Origin: Methylomonas sp. AM2-LC
Lineage (GTDB): Bacteria > Pseudomonadota > Gammaproteobacteria > Methylococcales > Methylomonadaceae
Reading direction: 5' to 3'
Assembly: GCF_039904985.1 (NCBI RefSeq)
Contig: NZ_CP157005.1
Span: forward strand, 4,855,501-4,919,500
Length of the DNA stretch: 64,000 nucleotides
Shown here piece after piece: positions 8,705-17,365 of this stretch. Numbering within the stretch: the stretch's first letter is position 1; each line of letters begins with the position of its first letter. The position numbers were made by a program, and so were the translations under genes. The notes below the pieces were generated by a model that made no database searches, was not told where the DNA came from, and was given only the letters and a program-made list of their open reading frames with translations.

Positions 8705-9259
8705 GTGAAGATTGGTTACGCCAGAGTATCGACCAATGATCAAGACACCCAGCTCCAACTAGATGCTCTGAATTCTGTAGGTTGCGTACGGATTTACGAA
8801 GAAAAGCAATCCGGCGCAAAAACAGATCGACCAGAATTACAGCAATGCCTTAAGTCCCTCAGGGAAGGGGATATATTAATAGTATGGAAACTGGATCGAT
8901 TGGGTCGTAGTTTGCAACATCTTATCGAGACTGTGACTGATCTGGAAAATCGCCATATTGGCTTTCAGTCCTTAACGGAAAATATCGATACCACTAGTCC
9001 AACTGGTAAATTGATTTTTCACATATTCGGGTCTCTTGCAGAATTTGAGCGTGGTTTGATTCGTGAGCGTGTTAAGGCGGGTTTGGCCGCTGCTAAGAGG
9101 AAAGGCAAAAAATTCGGTCGGCCTGATGCGCTCAACGAAAAAGATAAAGATATGGTGTTAGCGATGTTCAATGGTGGTGCTGCCAAAATTGATATTGCCA
9201 GGCACTTCAATGTTACCAGGCAAACTATCTATACCATATTAAAAGAGTGCGATACCTGA
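8705..9259 (+). CDS. Serine recombinase (resolvase/invertase)
   Basis: A 184-residue small serine recombinase. It begins KIGYARVST with catalytic S9, followed by DRPELQQCLKSLREGD, WKLDRLGRS and GSLAEFERGLIRERV, and ends in a Hin-type helix-turn-helix (DIARHFNVTRQTIYTIL). A GTG at 8705 is taken as the start because it gives the family's usual N-terminus; a TTG at 8690 is the alternative. It is followed by a WGR-domain remnant. It could resolve element multimers or invert a segment. It is distinct from the Tn3-type resolvase at 24869-25492. Confidence 0.85.
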   Translation: MKIGYARVSTNDQDTQLQLDALNSVGCVRIYEEKQSGAKTDRPELQQCLKSLREGDILIVWKLDRLGRSLQHLIETVTDLENRHIGFQSLTENIDTTSPTGKLIFHIFGSLAEFERGLIRERVKAGLAAAKRKGKKFGRPDALNEKDKDMVLAMFNGGAAKIDIARHFNVTRQTIYTILKECDT

Positions 9260-9295
9260 TCTATGCCGAAAATCGCTAAATAACTGAGGTGAGCC

Positions 9296-9526
9296 ATGAA
9301 TCCTATTTATTTGAAAAGTCACGACACCAAACAAAACATGCATCGTTTTTTTCAGATGTTTGTGACGCCTAGTCTATTTGATGATTGGTCGTTGATCAAG
9401 GAATGGGCCGAGTGGGTTCTCCCGGTATGGTTAGGAAGGAATGGTTTACCTCAGAACAATAAGCAGAATTGGCCAGCCAAAAAATCAGCGGTCAAAAAAT
9501 TAAAAAGGGGTTATTGTTTAAAATAA
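9296..9526 (+). pseudogene. Decayed WGR-domain gene
   Basis: The frame opens MNPIYLKSHDTKQNMHRFFQ and keeps WGR-domain features (TPSLFDDWSLIKEW). The expected continuation GRVGSPGMVRKEWFTSEQ is found only in the +1 frame after a G is lost in the GGG at 9405-9407. That frame meets TAA at 9460-9462, and an A-run at 9479-9484 restores the original frame (KSAVKKLKRGY). Deletion, compensating insertion and a stop between them indicate a broken gene, although the 76-codon frame remains open. WGR proteins bind DNA ends and are common on plasmids. Confidence 0.65.
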
Positions 9527-9588
9527 CTCAATAGGGGGTGTAATTCGTTACATAATTAGTCACTTTTGACCTTGTACACTTAAAAATC

Positions 9589-11142
9589 ATGCTGGATGAC
9601 ATAAAAAGGACTCTCTGGGCTGCCGCAGATAAACTACGGGCGAATATGGATGCAGCCGAATACAAGCATTTGGTGCTTGGCCTCATCTTCGTCAAGTATA
9701 TCTCTGATACCTTCGCCGCTCGTCGGTCAGAATTGACCCGGCGCTTTAAGGACGAAAACGACGAGTATTTCCTGCATGAATGCGACGATGAAATGCTTGC
9801 CGCCGAACTGGAAGACCGCGATTACTACAAGGAAGTCAACGTCTTTTGGGTACCGGAAACCGCTCGCTGGGAAGCTTTACGAGCTACCGCCAAGCAAGCG
9901 GATATTGGCAAACGTATTGATGATGCTTTATCCATTATCGAAGTCGAAAACCCCAAATTAAAAGGCATACTGGACAAACGATATGCCCGCGCACAATTGC
10001 CAGACGGTAAACTCGGTGAACTGGTCGATCTGGTTTCCACTATTGGCTTTGGTGACGACCCCGGCCAAGCCCGCGATGTGCTGGGACAGGTTTATGAATA
10101 CTTCCTCGGCCAGTTCGCCAGCGCCGAAGGCAAGAAAGGCGGTCAGTTCTATACGCCTGCCAGTATTGTAAAAACATTGGTAGCTGTACTTGCTCCGCAT
10201 CATGGCAAGGTTTATGACCCCTGTTGCGGTTCCGGCGGTATGTTCGTGCAGTCGGAAAAGTTCATCGAAGCCCATGGCGGCAAGCTGGGCGATGTGTCTA
10301 TTTATGGTCAGGAATCCAACCCGACTACCTGGCGCTTGGCGGCTATGAATCTTGCCATTCGCGGCATTGATTTTAACCTGGGCCGCGAGCCGGCAGACAC
10401 CTTCACCCGTAATCAGCACTCGGATTTACGAGCGGATTTTATTCTCGCCAATCCGCCGTTCAACATTAGCGATTGGTGGCACGGTAGTCTTGAAGGCGAC
10501 CCTCGCTGGGTTTATGGCTCACCGCCGCAAGGCAACGCCAACTATGCCTGGTTGCAGCACATGCTTTATCAGCTGAAACCGAATGGTCGTGCCGGCATTG
10601 TGTTGGCTAATGGCTCTATGAGTTCCAGCCAGAACAGCGAAGGCGAGATTCGCAAAGCCATGGTCGATGCCGATGTGGTGGAAGTCATGATTGCCTTACC
10701 CGGTCAACTGTTCTTCAATACTCAGATTCCGGCTTGTCTATGGTTTCTCGCCAAACAAAAAACCAGTCGCCAGGGCGAAGTGCTGTTCATTGATGCCCGT
10801 AAGTTGGGCAAAATGATCAGCCGGGTGCAGACGGAATTTACCGATGAAGTAATCGATAGAATTGCAGGTACGGTTGCAGCATGGCGTGGCGAAGATGGTG
10901 CCGGCGACTATCAGGATGTTCCGGGCTACTGCCGTAGCGTCAAACTGGCCGAAATTGCCGAACACGGTCATGTTCTCACCCCAGGCCGCTATGTTGGTGC
11001 TGAAGAAGTGGAAGATGATGACGAAGCTTTTGCCGACAAGATGCAAAAGCTCACTGAAAAGCTGGGCGAACAGATGGCTAAAGGCGCGGAACTCGATCAG
11101 TTGATCCGGCAGAAGATTGGAGGACTGGGATATGAATTTTGA
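9589..11142 (+). CDS. hsdM: Type I restriction-modification methyltransferase subunit HsdM
   Basis: A 517-residue N6-adenine DNA methyltransferase subunit. It has an N-terminal HsdM helical domain, the AdoMet motif DPCCGSGGMF (~residues 209-218) and the catalytic NPPF (~288-291). The C-terminal helix probably contacts HsdS. With HsdS it methylates the target site; with HsdR it restricts unmodified DNA. hsdS overlaps its 3' end by 11 bp, so translation is probably coupled. It starts the defence-island operon. Confidence 0.95.
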   Translation: MLDDIKRTLWAAADKLRANMDAAEYKHLVLGLIFVKYISDTFAARRSELTRRFKDENDEYFLHECDDEMLAAELEDRDYYKEVNVFWVPETARWEALRATAKQADIGKRIDDALSIIEVENPKLKGILDKRYARAQLPDGKLGELVDLVSTIGFGDDPGQARDVLGQVYEYFLGQFASAEGKKGGQFYTPASIVKTLVAVLAPHHGKVYDPCCGSGGMFVQSEKFIEAHGGKLGDVSIYGQESNPTTWRLAAMNLAIRGIDFNLGREPADTFTRNQHSDLRADFILANPPFNISDWWHGSLEGDPRWVYGSPPQGNANYAWLQHMLYQLKPNGRAGIVLANGSMSSSQNSEGEIRKAMVDADVVEVMIALPGQLFFNTQIPACLWFLAKQKTSRQGEVLFIDARKLGKMISRVQTEFTDEVIDRIAGTVAAWRGEDGAGDYQDVPGYCRSVKLAEIAEHGHVLTPGRYVGAEEVEDDDEAFADKMQKLTEKLGEQMAKGAELDQLIRQKIGGLGYEF

Positions 11143-12469
11143 TAGCCCTTCATCTTTGGATTTGAAGGGGAGGATTCCAGATGATTGGGATGTTCTACCC
11201 ATTGAGGCTGTAACTGACTTTCAGGAAGGGCCTGGCATTTTGGCCAAAGACTTCCACGACTCAGGAGTGCCGTTGCTACGGCTAAGAAATATTGAAACTC
11301 CAGTCGTACACCCAGCTGGCTGTAATTTCCTTAACCCAGAGAAAGTTGCCAAAAAATGGAGTCATTTCGCCTTGCAGGAAGGCGATTTATTGATCAGTAC
11401 GAGCGCATCTCTTGGGCGAGTGAGCGTTGTTGGCAGCAATGCCGTAGGCTCAATAGCATATACGGGTATTATTCGTTTTCGGAGTTCAAGTTCCAAACTT
11501 AACCACAAGTATCTTCGCGCATTTTTGTCCTCTGCGGCATTCGTAAAGCAGGCGGAACAAATGGCAACTGGAAGTGTTATCAAGCATTTTGGACCATCCC
11601 ATCTTCGACAGATGGCAATAGTCCTGCCAAGTTTGAATGAGCAGGTGCAGATTGCCGAGATTTTTGACGCTCTTGACAATCGTATCGCCCTCTTGCGAGA
11701 AACCAACGCCACGCTCGAAGCTATCGCCCAGGCGCTGTTCAAATCATGGTTTGTCGATTTCGATCCCGTCCACGCCAAACAGCAAGGCCGCATCCCGGAA
11801 GGCATGGACGAAGCGACAGTCGCACTGTTTCCTGATAGCTTTGTGGAAACTGAACTGGGGTTGTTGCCGATGGGGTGGCGAATAGGATCGCTTGGTGACA
11901 TTGCACAGACTTCAAGGCGGCAAATACAACCATCGGAGCTACACGCCGGTCAGCATTATGTTGGGCTTGAGCATATTCCCCGAAAATCTCTTTCTCTTTC
12001 AGATTGGGGTAATGCCGAAAAGCTTGAAAGCGCTAAAGCAGCCTTCGCTGAAGGCGATATTCTTTTTGGTAAACTGCGGCCTTATTTCCACAAGGTAGTG
12101 ATTGCCCCATTTGCTGGTGTCTGTTCGACGGATATTCTGGTTTGCAACCCAATCAATCCAGCCTATTTCGGTGTTGTTGCAATGAATTTGTTCAGTACGT
12201 TGCTGATTGACTATGCCGAGCGTCTGTCTAATGGCGCAAAAATGCCTCGTATAAATTGGAAGGATCTGGCAGCCTATTCTATCTGTATTCCACCTGAGCT
12301 ATTGGCCGAAAATTTCAGTAACGCGATCAAGCCGTTGATTGGGCGAATAATGGCAAACGTTCATCAAGCCAAAACCCTAGCTTCCCTTCGTGATACCTTA
12401 CTTCCCCGCCTGATCTCTGGACAAATGGGCTTGCCAGATGCCGAAAACCTTATCGAGGATTTTGCGTGA
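11132..12469 (+). CDS. hsdS: Type I restriction-modification specificity subunit HsdS
   Basis: A 445-residue specificity subunit with two target-recognition domains (residues ~10-190 and ~240-420) separated by conserved helices (LLRETNATLEAIAQALFKSW). A second helical repeat (TLASLRDTLLPRLISG) closes the protein. The ATG at 11132 is chosen because GGAG lies ~13 bases upstream and it gives a normal N-terminus (MNFDSPSSLDLKGRI). Its stop overlaps the GTG start of the next gene (GTGA). It sets the bipartite DNA target of the complex, which cannot be predicted from sequence by eye. Confidence 0.93.
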   Translation: MNFDSPSSLDLKGRIPDDWDVLPIEAVTDFQEGPGILAKDFHDSGVPLLRLRNIETPVVHPAGCNFLNPEKVAKKWSHFALQEGDLLISTSASLGRVSVVGSNAVGSIAYTGIIRFRSSSSKLNHKYLRAFLSSAAFVKQAEQMATGSVIKHFGPSHLRQMAIVLPSLNEQVQIAEIFDALDNRIALLRETNATLEAIAQALFKSWFVDFDPVHAKQQGRIPEGMDEATVALFPDSFVETELGLLPMGWRIGSLGDIAQTSRRQIQPSELHAGQHYVGLEHIPRKSLSLSDWGNAEKLESAKAAFAEGDILFGKLRPYFHKVVIAPFAGVCSTDILVCNPINPAYFGVVAMNLFSTLLIDYAERLSNGAKMPRINWKDLAAYSICIPPELLAENFSNAIKPLIGRIMANVHQAKTLASLRDTLLPRLISGQMGLPDAENLIEDFA

Positions 12470-13875
12470 TCACCTTGGATACGCTTAAAAGTTGGCTAAC
12501 CTGTGTTCGTGAAGACGAACATCTGGAATTCAAAGAAGCCAAGCAGCAATACGACACAACTAAATTGCTGCGTTACTGCGTGGCCTTGGCTAATGAAGGC
12601 GGTGGTCATCTGGTGTTGGGCATCAGCGACAAGCCGCCGCGCCGGGTTGTCGGCACACAGGCATTTCAGAATACCGGAGAAATCAAAGCACGAATATTGG
12701 AAGCGCTACGCTTTCGAGTTGAGATTACCGAATTGCAGCACCCCGATGGCCGAGTGCTGGTATTCGAAGTTCCACCACGTCCAGTAGGAACGCCGTTCCA
12801 TTATGAAGGTGCTTATTTGATGCGGGCCGGTGAAGAATTAGTACCCATGAGTTCGGATCAATTGCGCCGAATTATGGCAGAAGGCGAACCTGACTGGTTC
12901 GATCAAGTGGCCCGTAAAGAAGCGACAGCCGATGAAGTGATTGCACTTTTGGATACGCAATCGTTCTTTGAATTGATCAGCTTACCTTATCCGACTTCGC
13001 GGGATGGGGTGCTGGCGAGGTTAACGCAGGAACGTTTGATCACAGAGCAACCCAGTGGTTGGCTCATTACTAATTTAGCCGCTATTCTTTTGGCAAAGCG
13101 GATGGATGCCTTCTCTCCAGATTTAGCGCGTAAGGCCCCGCGTGTGGTGATTTACGACGGCGTCAACAAACTGGTCACTCGTGAGGACAAAGTTAGGGTG
13201 CCTGGTTATGCTGTTGGCTTTGAGAGCTTGGTCGATTTTGTACATTCCGCAGCACCCCAGAATCATTTTGTTGAACAGGTGGTGCGTGAGGAAGTAAAAA
13301 TGTTTCCGCGTCAGGCCATACGTGAGTTGATCGCCAATGCGCTTGTACATCAGGATTTTCAAGCCTCAGGTACATCGGTCATGATCGAAATGTATGCCGA
13401 TAGATTGGAAGTATCGAATCCCGGTTTGCCGCCGATCAAGGTGGAACGCTTCATTGATGAGTACCGTTCTCGAAATGAGCGGTTGGCGGATTTGATGCGT
13501 CGATTGGGCGTTTGTGAAGAAAAGGGCAGCGGTATCGATAAGGTCGTCAGCGCTGCCGAAGTATTTCAATTGCCGGCGCCGGATTTTCGCGTTGGAGAGA
13601 CACGAACAACGGCGGTACTGTTTGCCCATCAAGATTTCGCCGAGATGAGTAAGCCGGATCGGATACGTGCTTGTTATCAACATTGCTGTTTGCAGTATGT
13701 GAGCAATCAACGGATGTCTAACCAGAGTTTGCGGGAGCGCTTTAAGCTTCCCGAATCGAAAACCGCGACCGTTTCACTGGTGATTGGGGCGACTAAAGAT
13801 GCGGGATTTATCAAAGCCGATGAGTCTGATAGCTTGTCTACCCGTTATGCCCGCTATTTACCTTTCTGGGCGTAA
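12466..13875 (+). CDS. AlbA_2 (Schlafen-type) ATP-binding DNA-binding protein
   Basis: A 469-residue protein with a GTG start overlapping the hsdS stop. The N-terminal AlbA_2/Schlafen domain shows EDEHLEFKEAK and ANEGGGHLVLGISD. The second half has an HATPase_c_4-like segment (RELIANALVHQDF, RLEVSNPGLPP, EEKGSGIDK), often annotated as RecG-like regulator. The C-terminus looks like a winged helix. It lies between hsdS and hsdR, an arrangement seen in some type I loci, where it may regulate or modulate restriction. The precise role is unknown. Confidence 0.85.
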   Translation: MITLDTLKSWLTCVREDEHLEFKEAKQQYDTTKLLRYCVALANEGGGHLVLGISDKPPRRVVGTQAFQNTGEIKARILEALRFRVEITELQHPDGRVLVFEVPPRPVGTPFHYEGAYLMRAGEELVPMSSDQLRRIMAEGEPDWFDQVARKEATADEVIALLDTQSFFELISLPYPTSRDGVLARLTQERLITEQPSGWLITNLAAILLAKRMDAFSPDLARKAPRVVIYDGVNKLVTREDKVRVPGYAVGFESLVDFVHSAAPQNHFVEQVVREEVKMFPRQAIRELIANALVHQDFQASGTSVMIEMYADRLEVSNPGLPPIKVERFIDEYRSRNERLADLMRRLGVCEEKGSGIDKVVSAAEVFQLPAPDFRVGETRTTAVLFAHQDFAEMSKPDRIRACYQHCCLQYVSNQRMSNQSLRERFKLPESKTATVSLVIGATKDAGFIKADESDSLSTRYARYLPFWA

Positions 13876-13886
13876 GGAGTGCTTTA

Positions 13887-14009
13887 ATGCAAACCTTATT
13901 CGCTTTTGCTAAAGCAGAAAAAATCAAAATAAATCATATCCTTAAGTGCTTTAAAGCAAACCATAGGTTCATATTGAATCGAAGCATCCAGCACGGAGCC
14001 TTGAAATGA
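13887..14009 (+). CDS. Small ORF translationally coupled to hsdR
   Basis: A 40-codon frame ([13 protein letters not shown]...) with AAGGAG 8 bases before its ATG. Its TGA overlaps the hsdR ATG (ATGA). The strong ribosome site and the overlap suggest a translated leader that couples or tunes HsdR synthesis; hsdR has no comparable ribosome site of its own. The peptide resembles nothing I know. Confidence 0.4.
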   Translation: MQTLFAFAKAEKIKINHILKCFKANHRFILNRSIQHGALK

Positions 14010-17000
14010 CCGAAGACCAACTGGAACAAGAAACGTTGGGCTGGCTGACCGAAGTGGGCTATACCTCGATCAATGGCCCCGATATTGCCGTAGACGGTAT
14101 CGCCGCAGAGCGTAGTAACTACCTTCAGGTAATTCTAGTCGAACGCTTGCGTCAAGCCATAAATCGGCTTAACTCAGCAATTCCTTTGGTCGCCTGTGAA
14201 GATGCCTTGCAGCAAGTTTTGAATCTTGATGCACCCGGACTGCTGGCTGCTAATCGCCACTTTCACCGTTTGCTGGTTAATGGGGTACGGGTTCAATATC
14301 AAAAAGACGGTGAAACCATAGGCGATTTTGTCCGCCTGATCGATTTTGCCGAAGTTAGCGCCAACGAATGGCTGGCGGTAAATCAATTTTCCATCAAAGG
14401 GCCGAAACACACCCGCCGCCCTGACATCATCCTGTTCATCAATGGTCTGCCATTGGGGTTGCTGGAGTTGAAAAACCCGGCCGATGAAAATGCCGACATC
14501 TGGAAGGCGTTTGACCAGATTCAGACCTATAAAGAGCAAATTCCGGATGTGTTCCAGTACAACGAGGTGCTGGTGATTACTGACGGCAGTGAAGCGCGCT
14601 TAGGCTCTCTGACCAGTGACGAAGAACGCTTCATGCAATGGCGCACCATTGATGGGGTTGCTCTCGACCCCTTGGGACAATTCAACGAGTTGGAAACACT
14701 GATACGCGGCTTGCTGAATCCAGCCACCTTTCTCGATTATCTGCGATTTTTTGTGCTGTTTGAAGACGATGGCACACTGGTTAAAAAGATTGCCGGTTAT
14801 CACCAATATCATGCTGTACAAACAGCCATCGGCCAAGTCGTGACCGCTTCCCGACCGGACGGCACTCATAAAGGTGGCGTGGTCTGGCATACGCAAGGCA
14901 GCGGCAAAAGCATCACCATGACCTGCTTTGCGGCCAGAGTCATGCAGGAACCGGCTATGGAGAATCCGACCATCGTGGTTATTACCGACCGCAACGATCT
15001 GGATGGGCAATTGTTCGGCGTATTTTCGCTGGCCCAGGACTTGTTGCGCGAACAGCCAGTGCAAGTGGAAACCAGGCAAGACCTGCGAACCAAACTCAGC
15101 AATCGGCCTTCCGGCGGCATTATTTTCGCTACCATCCAGAAATTCATGCCGGGTGTCGATGAAGATATTTTTCCGATGCTGTCCGACCGCCACAACATTA
15201 TCGTGATTGCGGACGAAGCCCACCGCACCCAGTATGGTTTTGAAGCCAAACTCAAAACCATTAAAACAGCGACGATTAAGGCACCGTCCACCGCAACTAA
15301 TGATGAATTAGCTTTACAAAAAGTAGCGGATAAATCGCCACCTGCTTACCAGAACGCGTTTCAGGTGGGTTACGCCCAACATTTACGTGATGCACTGCCA
15401 AATGCCACTTTTGTGGCGTTCACCGGTACCCCGGTTTCTTTGGAGGATCGTGACACCCGTTCCGTATTTGGCGAATACATCCATATCTATGATATGCAGC
15501 AGGCCAAGGAGGATGGTGCAACGGTCGGTATTTATTTCGAATCCCGGCTGGCCAAGCTGGCGTTGAAAGCCGAAGATTTGCCCGATATTGATGCTGAAGT
15601 CGATGAACTGACCGAGGATGAGGAGGAAGACCAGCAATCCAAACTAAAAAGCCGTTGGGCGGCCTTGGAAAAAGTAGTCGGTGCCGAGTCGCGGATTGCC
15701 AGCGTGGCTGCCGACCTGGTTGCCCACTTTGAAGAACGCAACAAAGCGCAAACCGGAAAAGCCATGGTTGTCGCCATGAGCAGGGAGATTTGCGTCCATT
15801 TATACAATGAAATCATCAAACTCAGACTGGATTGGCACGATAGCGACCCCGAAAAAGGCGCAATCAAGATCGTAATGACCGGTTCCGCCAGTGATAAAGC
15901 CTTACTGCGGCCACATCTTTACAGCAAACAGGCAAAAAAGCGGCTTGAGAAACGCTTTAAAGACCCTGCCGATCCGCTACGGTTAGTCATCGTTCGTGAT
16001 ATGTGGCTCACCGGTTTTGATGCGCCCTGTATGCATACCCTTTACGTTGATAAACCCATGAAAGGCCACAATCTAATGCAGGCTATCGCCCGCGTTAATC
16101 GGGTATTCAGGGACAAACAGGGCGGTCTAGTGGTCGATTACATTGGCATTGCCAATGAATTGCGTAGCGCTTTGAAGGAATACACGGCCAGCAATGGTCG
16201 TGGACGGCCCACCGTAGATGCGGCTGAAGCCTATGCGGTGCTGGAGGAAAAACTCGACATCTTGCGAGGCCTGATGTACGGCTTTGATTACAGCGATTTT
16301 TTAACGGCTGGTCATAAGCGCCTGGCCGGCGCCGCCAATCACGTTCTGGAACAAAAGGACGGCAAGAAGCGTTTTGCCGACACGGCGCTGGCCATGAGCA
16401 AGGCGTTTACCTTATGTTGCACCTTGGACGAAGCCAAGGCAGTACGCGAAGAAGTAGCGTTTTACCAAGCCGTAAAAGTCATTCTCACCAAACGTGACAT
16501 CAGTCAGAAAAAACGCACTGACGAGGAACGCGAGCTGGCGATTCGGCAGATTATCAACTCTGCCGTGGTTTCGGAAGAAGTGGTGGATATTTTTGATGCG
16601 GTGGGGTTGGACAAGCCCAATATCGGCATTCTCGACGACGCATTTCTTGAAGAAGTGCGCAACATTCCGGAACGAAACTTGGCGGTAGAATTGCTAGAAA
16701 GGTTGCTGGAAGGTGAAATCAAGGCTCGCTTTGCCGGTAATGTCGTTCAGGATAAGAAATTCTCCGAATTGCTGGCCAACGTGATTAAGCGTTATCAGAA
16801 CCGCGCGATTGAAACCGCCCAGGTTATTGAAGAACTAATAGCGATGGCCAAGAAATTTCGGGAAGCGGCCAACCGTGGCGAAGAGCTTGGGCTAAGCGAG
16901 GATGAACTGCGCTTCTATGATGCGCTGGCCGACAATGAATCGGCTGTTCGGGAACTGTCGGACGAAACGCTGAAGAAAATCGCCCATGAACTCACTGAAA

Positions 17001-17173
17001 ATCTGCGTCAGAATATCACTGTTGATTGGTCAACTAGGGAAAGCATACGGGCAAAGCTGCGATTGATGGTTAAAAGGATTTTGAAGAAATATAAATATCC
17101 ACCGGATCAGCAGGAATCGGCTATTGAACTGGTTTTGCAGCAGGCTCAAGCGTTGGGCGATGCATGGATGTAA
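14006..17173 (+). CDS. hsdR: Type I restriction enzyme HsdR (endonuclease/translocase)
   Basis: A 1055-residue motor and nuclease subunit. The N-terminal PD-(D/E)xK nuclease shows [19 protein letters not shown] (~residues 138-156). The helicase core has Walker A QGSGKS (~297-302), DEAHR (~403) and later motifs ([23 protein letters not shown]). The C-terminal helical domain is of the EcoR124-type HsdR C family. It translocates DNA with ATP and cleaves unmodified DNA. The gene appears intact. Confidence 0.95.
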   Translation: MTEDQLEQETLGWLTEVGYTSINGPDIAVDGIAAERSNYLQVILVERLRQAINRLNSAIPLVACEDALQQVLNLDAPGLLAANRHFHRLLVNGVRVQYQKDGETIGDFVRLIDFAEVSANEWLAVNQFSIKGPKHTRRPDIILFINGLPLGLLELKNPADENADIWKAFDQIQTYKEQIPDVFQYNEVLVITDGSEARLGSLTSDEERFMQWRTIDGVALDPLGQFNELETLIRGLLNPATFLDYLRFFVLFEDDGTLVKKIAGYHQYHAVQTAIGQVVTASRPDGTHKGGVVWHTQGSGKSITMTCFAARVMQEPAMENPTIVVITDRNDLDGQLFGVFSLAQDLLREQPVQVETRQDLRTKLSNRPSGGIIFATIQKFMPGVDEDIFPMLSDRHNIIVIADEAHRTQYGFEAKLKTIKTATIKAPSTATNDELALQKVADKSPPAYQNAFQVGYAQHLRDALPNATFVAFTGTPVSLEDRDTRSVFGEYIHIYDMQQAKEDGATVGIYFESRLAKLALKAEDLPDIDAEVDELTEDEEEDQQSKLKSRWAALEKVVGAESRIASVAADLVAHFEERNKAQTGKAMVVAMSREICVHLYNEIIKLRLDWHDSDPEKGAIKIVMTGSASDKALLRPHLYSKQAKKRLEKRFKDPADPLRLVIVRDMWLTGFDAPCMHTLYVDKPMKGHNLMQAIARVNRVFRDKQGGLVVDYIGIANELRSALKEYTASNGRGRPTVDAAEAYAVLEEKLDILRGLMYGFDYSDFLTAGHKRLAGAANHVLEQKDGKKRFADTALAMSKAFTLCCTLDEAKAVREEVAFYQAVKVILTKRDISQKKRTDEERELAIRQIINSAVVSEEVVDIFDAVGLDKPNIGILDDAFLEEVRNIPERNLAVELLERLLEGEIKARFAGNVVQDKKFSELLANVIKRYQNRAIETAQVIEELIAMAKKFREAANRGEELGLSEDELRFYDALADNESAVRELSDETLKKIAHELTENLRQNITVDWSTRESIRAKLRLMVKRILKKYKYPPDQQESAIELVLQQAQALGDAWM

Positions 17174-17209
17174 TCATGCTCTAAATTCGATTCTTGGGAA
17201 TTTTTTAAA

Positions 17210-17365
17210 ATGAATGATGGTTTTTCTAAACGTGTCGGATTTCGTCAAGTCCATGAGTCTGAAATTACTGTTCTAACTGATGTGCCATGTGACATTACCC
17301 GTCACCGTTGGACTTCAATCCACTACAATAAGCCTACATTTTTTAATAATTGGACGATGAAATGA
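17210..17365 (+). CDS. Small ORF, possible HEPN/Abi-type N-terminal remnant, coupled to the metallophosphoesterase gene
   Basis: A 51-codon frame with a TTGGGA-like ribosome site. Its TGA overlaps the next gene's ATG (ATGA at 17362-17365). The peptide begins MNDGFSKRVGFRQV, then ESEITVLTDVPCDITRH. This resembles the start of abortive-infection HEPN-type proteins (FS.R.G....EI.I..DAP..LR), and then diverges. It may be the truncated stub of such a gene or an independent small protein. The assignment is tentative. Confidence 0.4.
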   Translation: MNDGFSKRVGFRQVHESEITVLTDVPCDITRHRWTSIHYNKPTFFNNWTMK

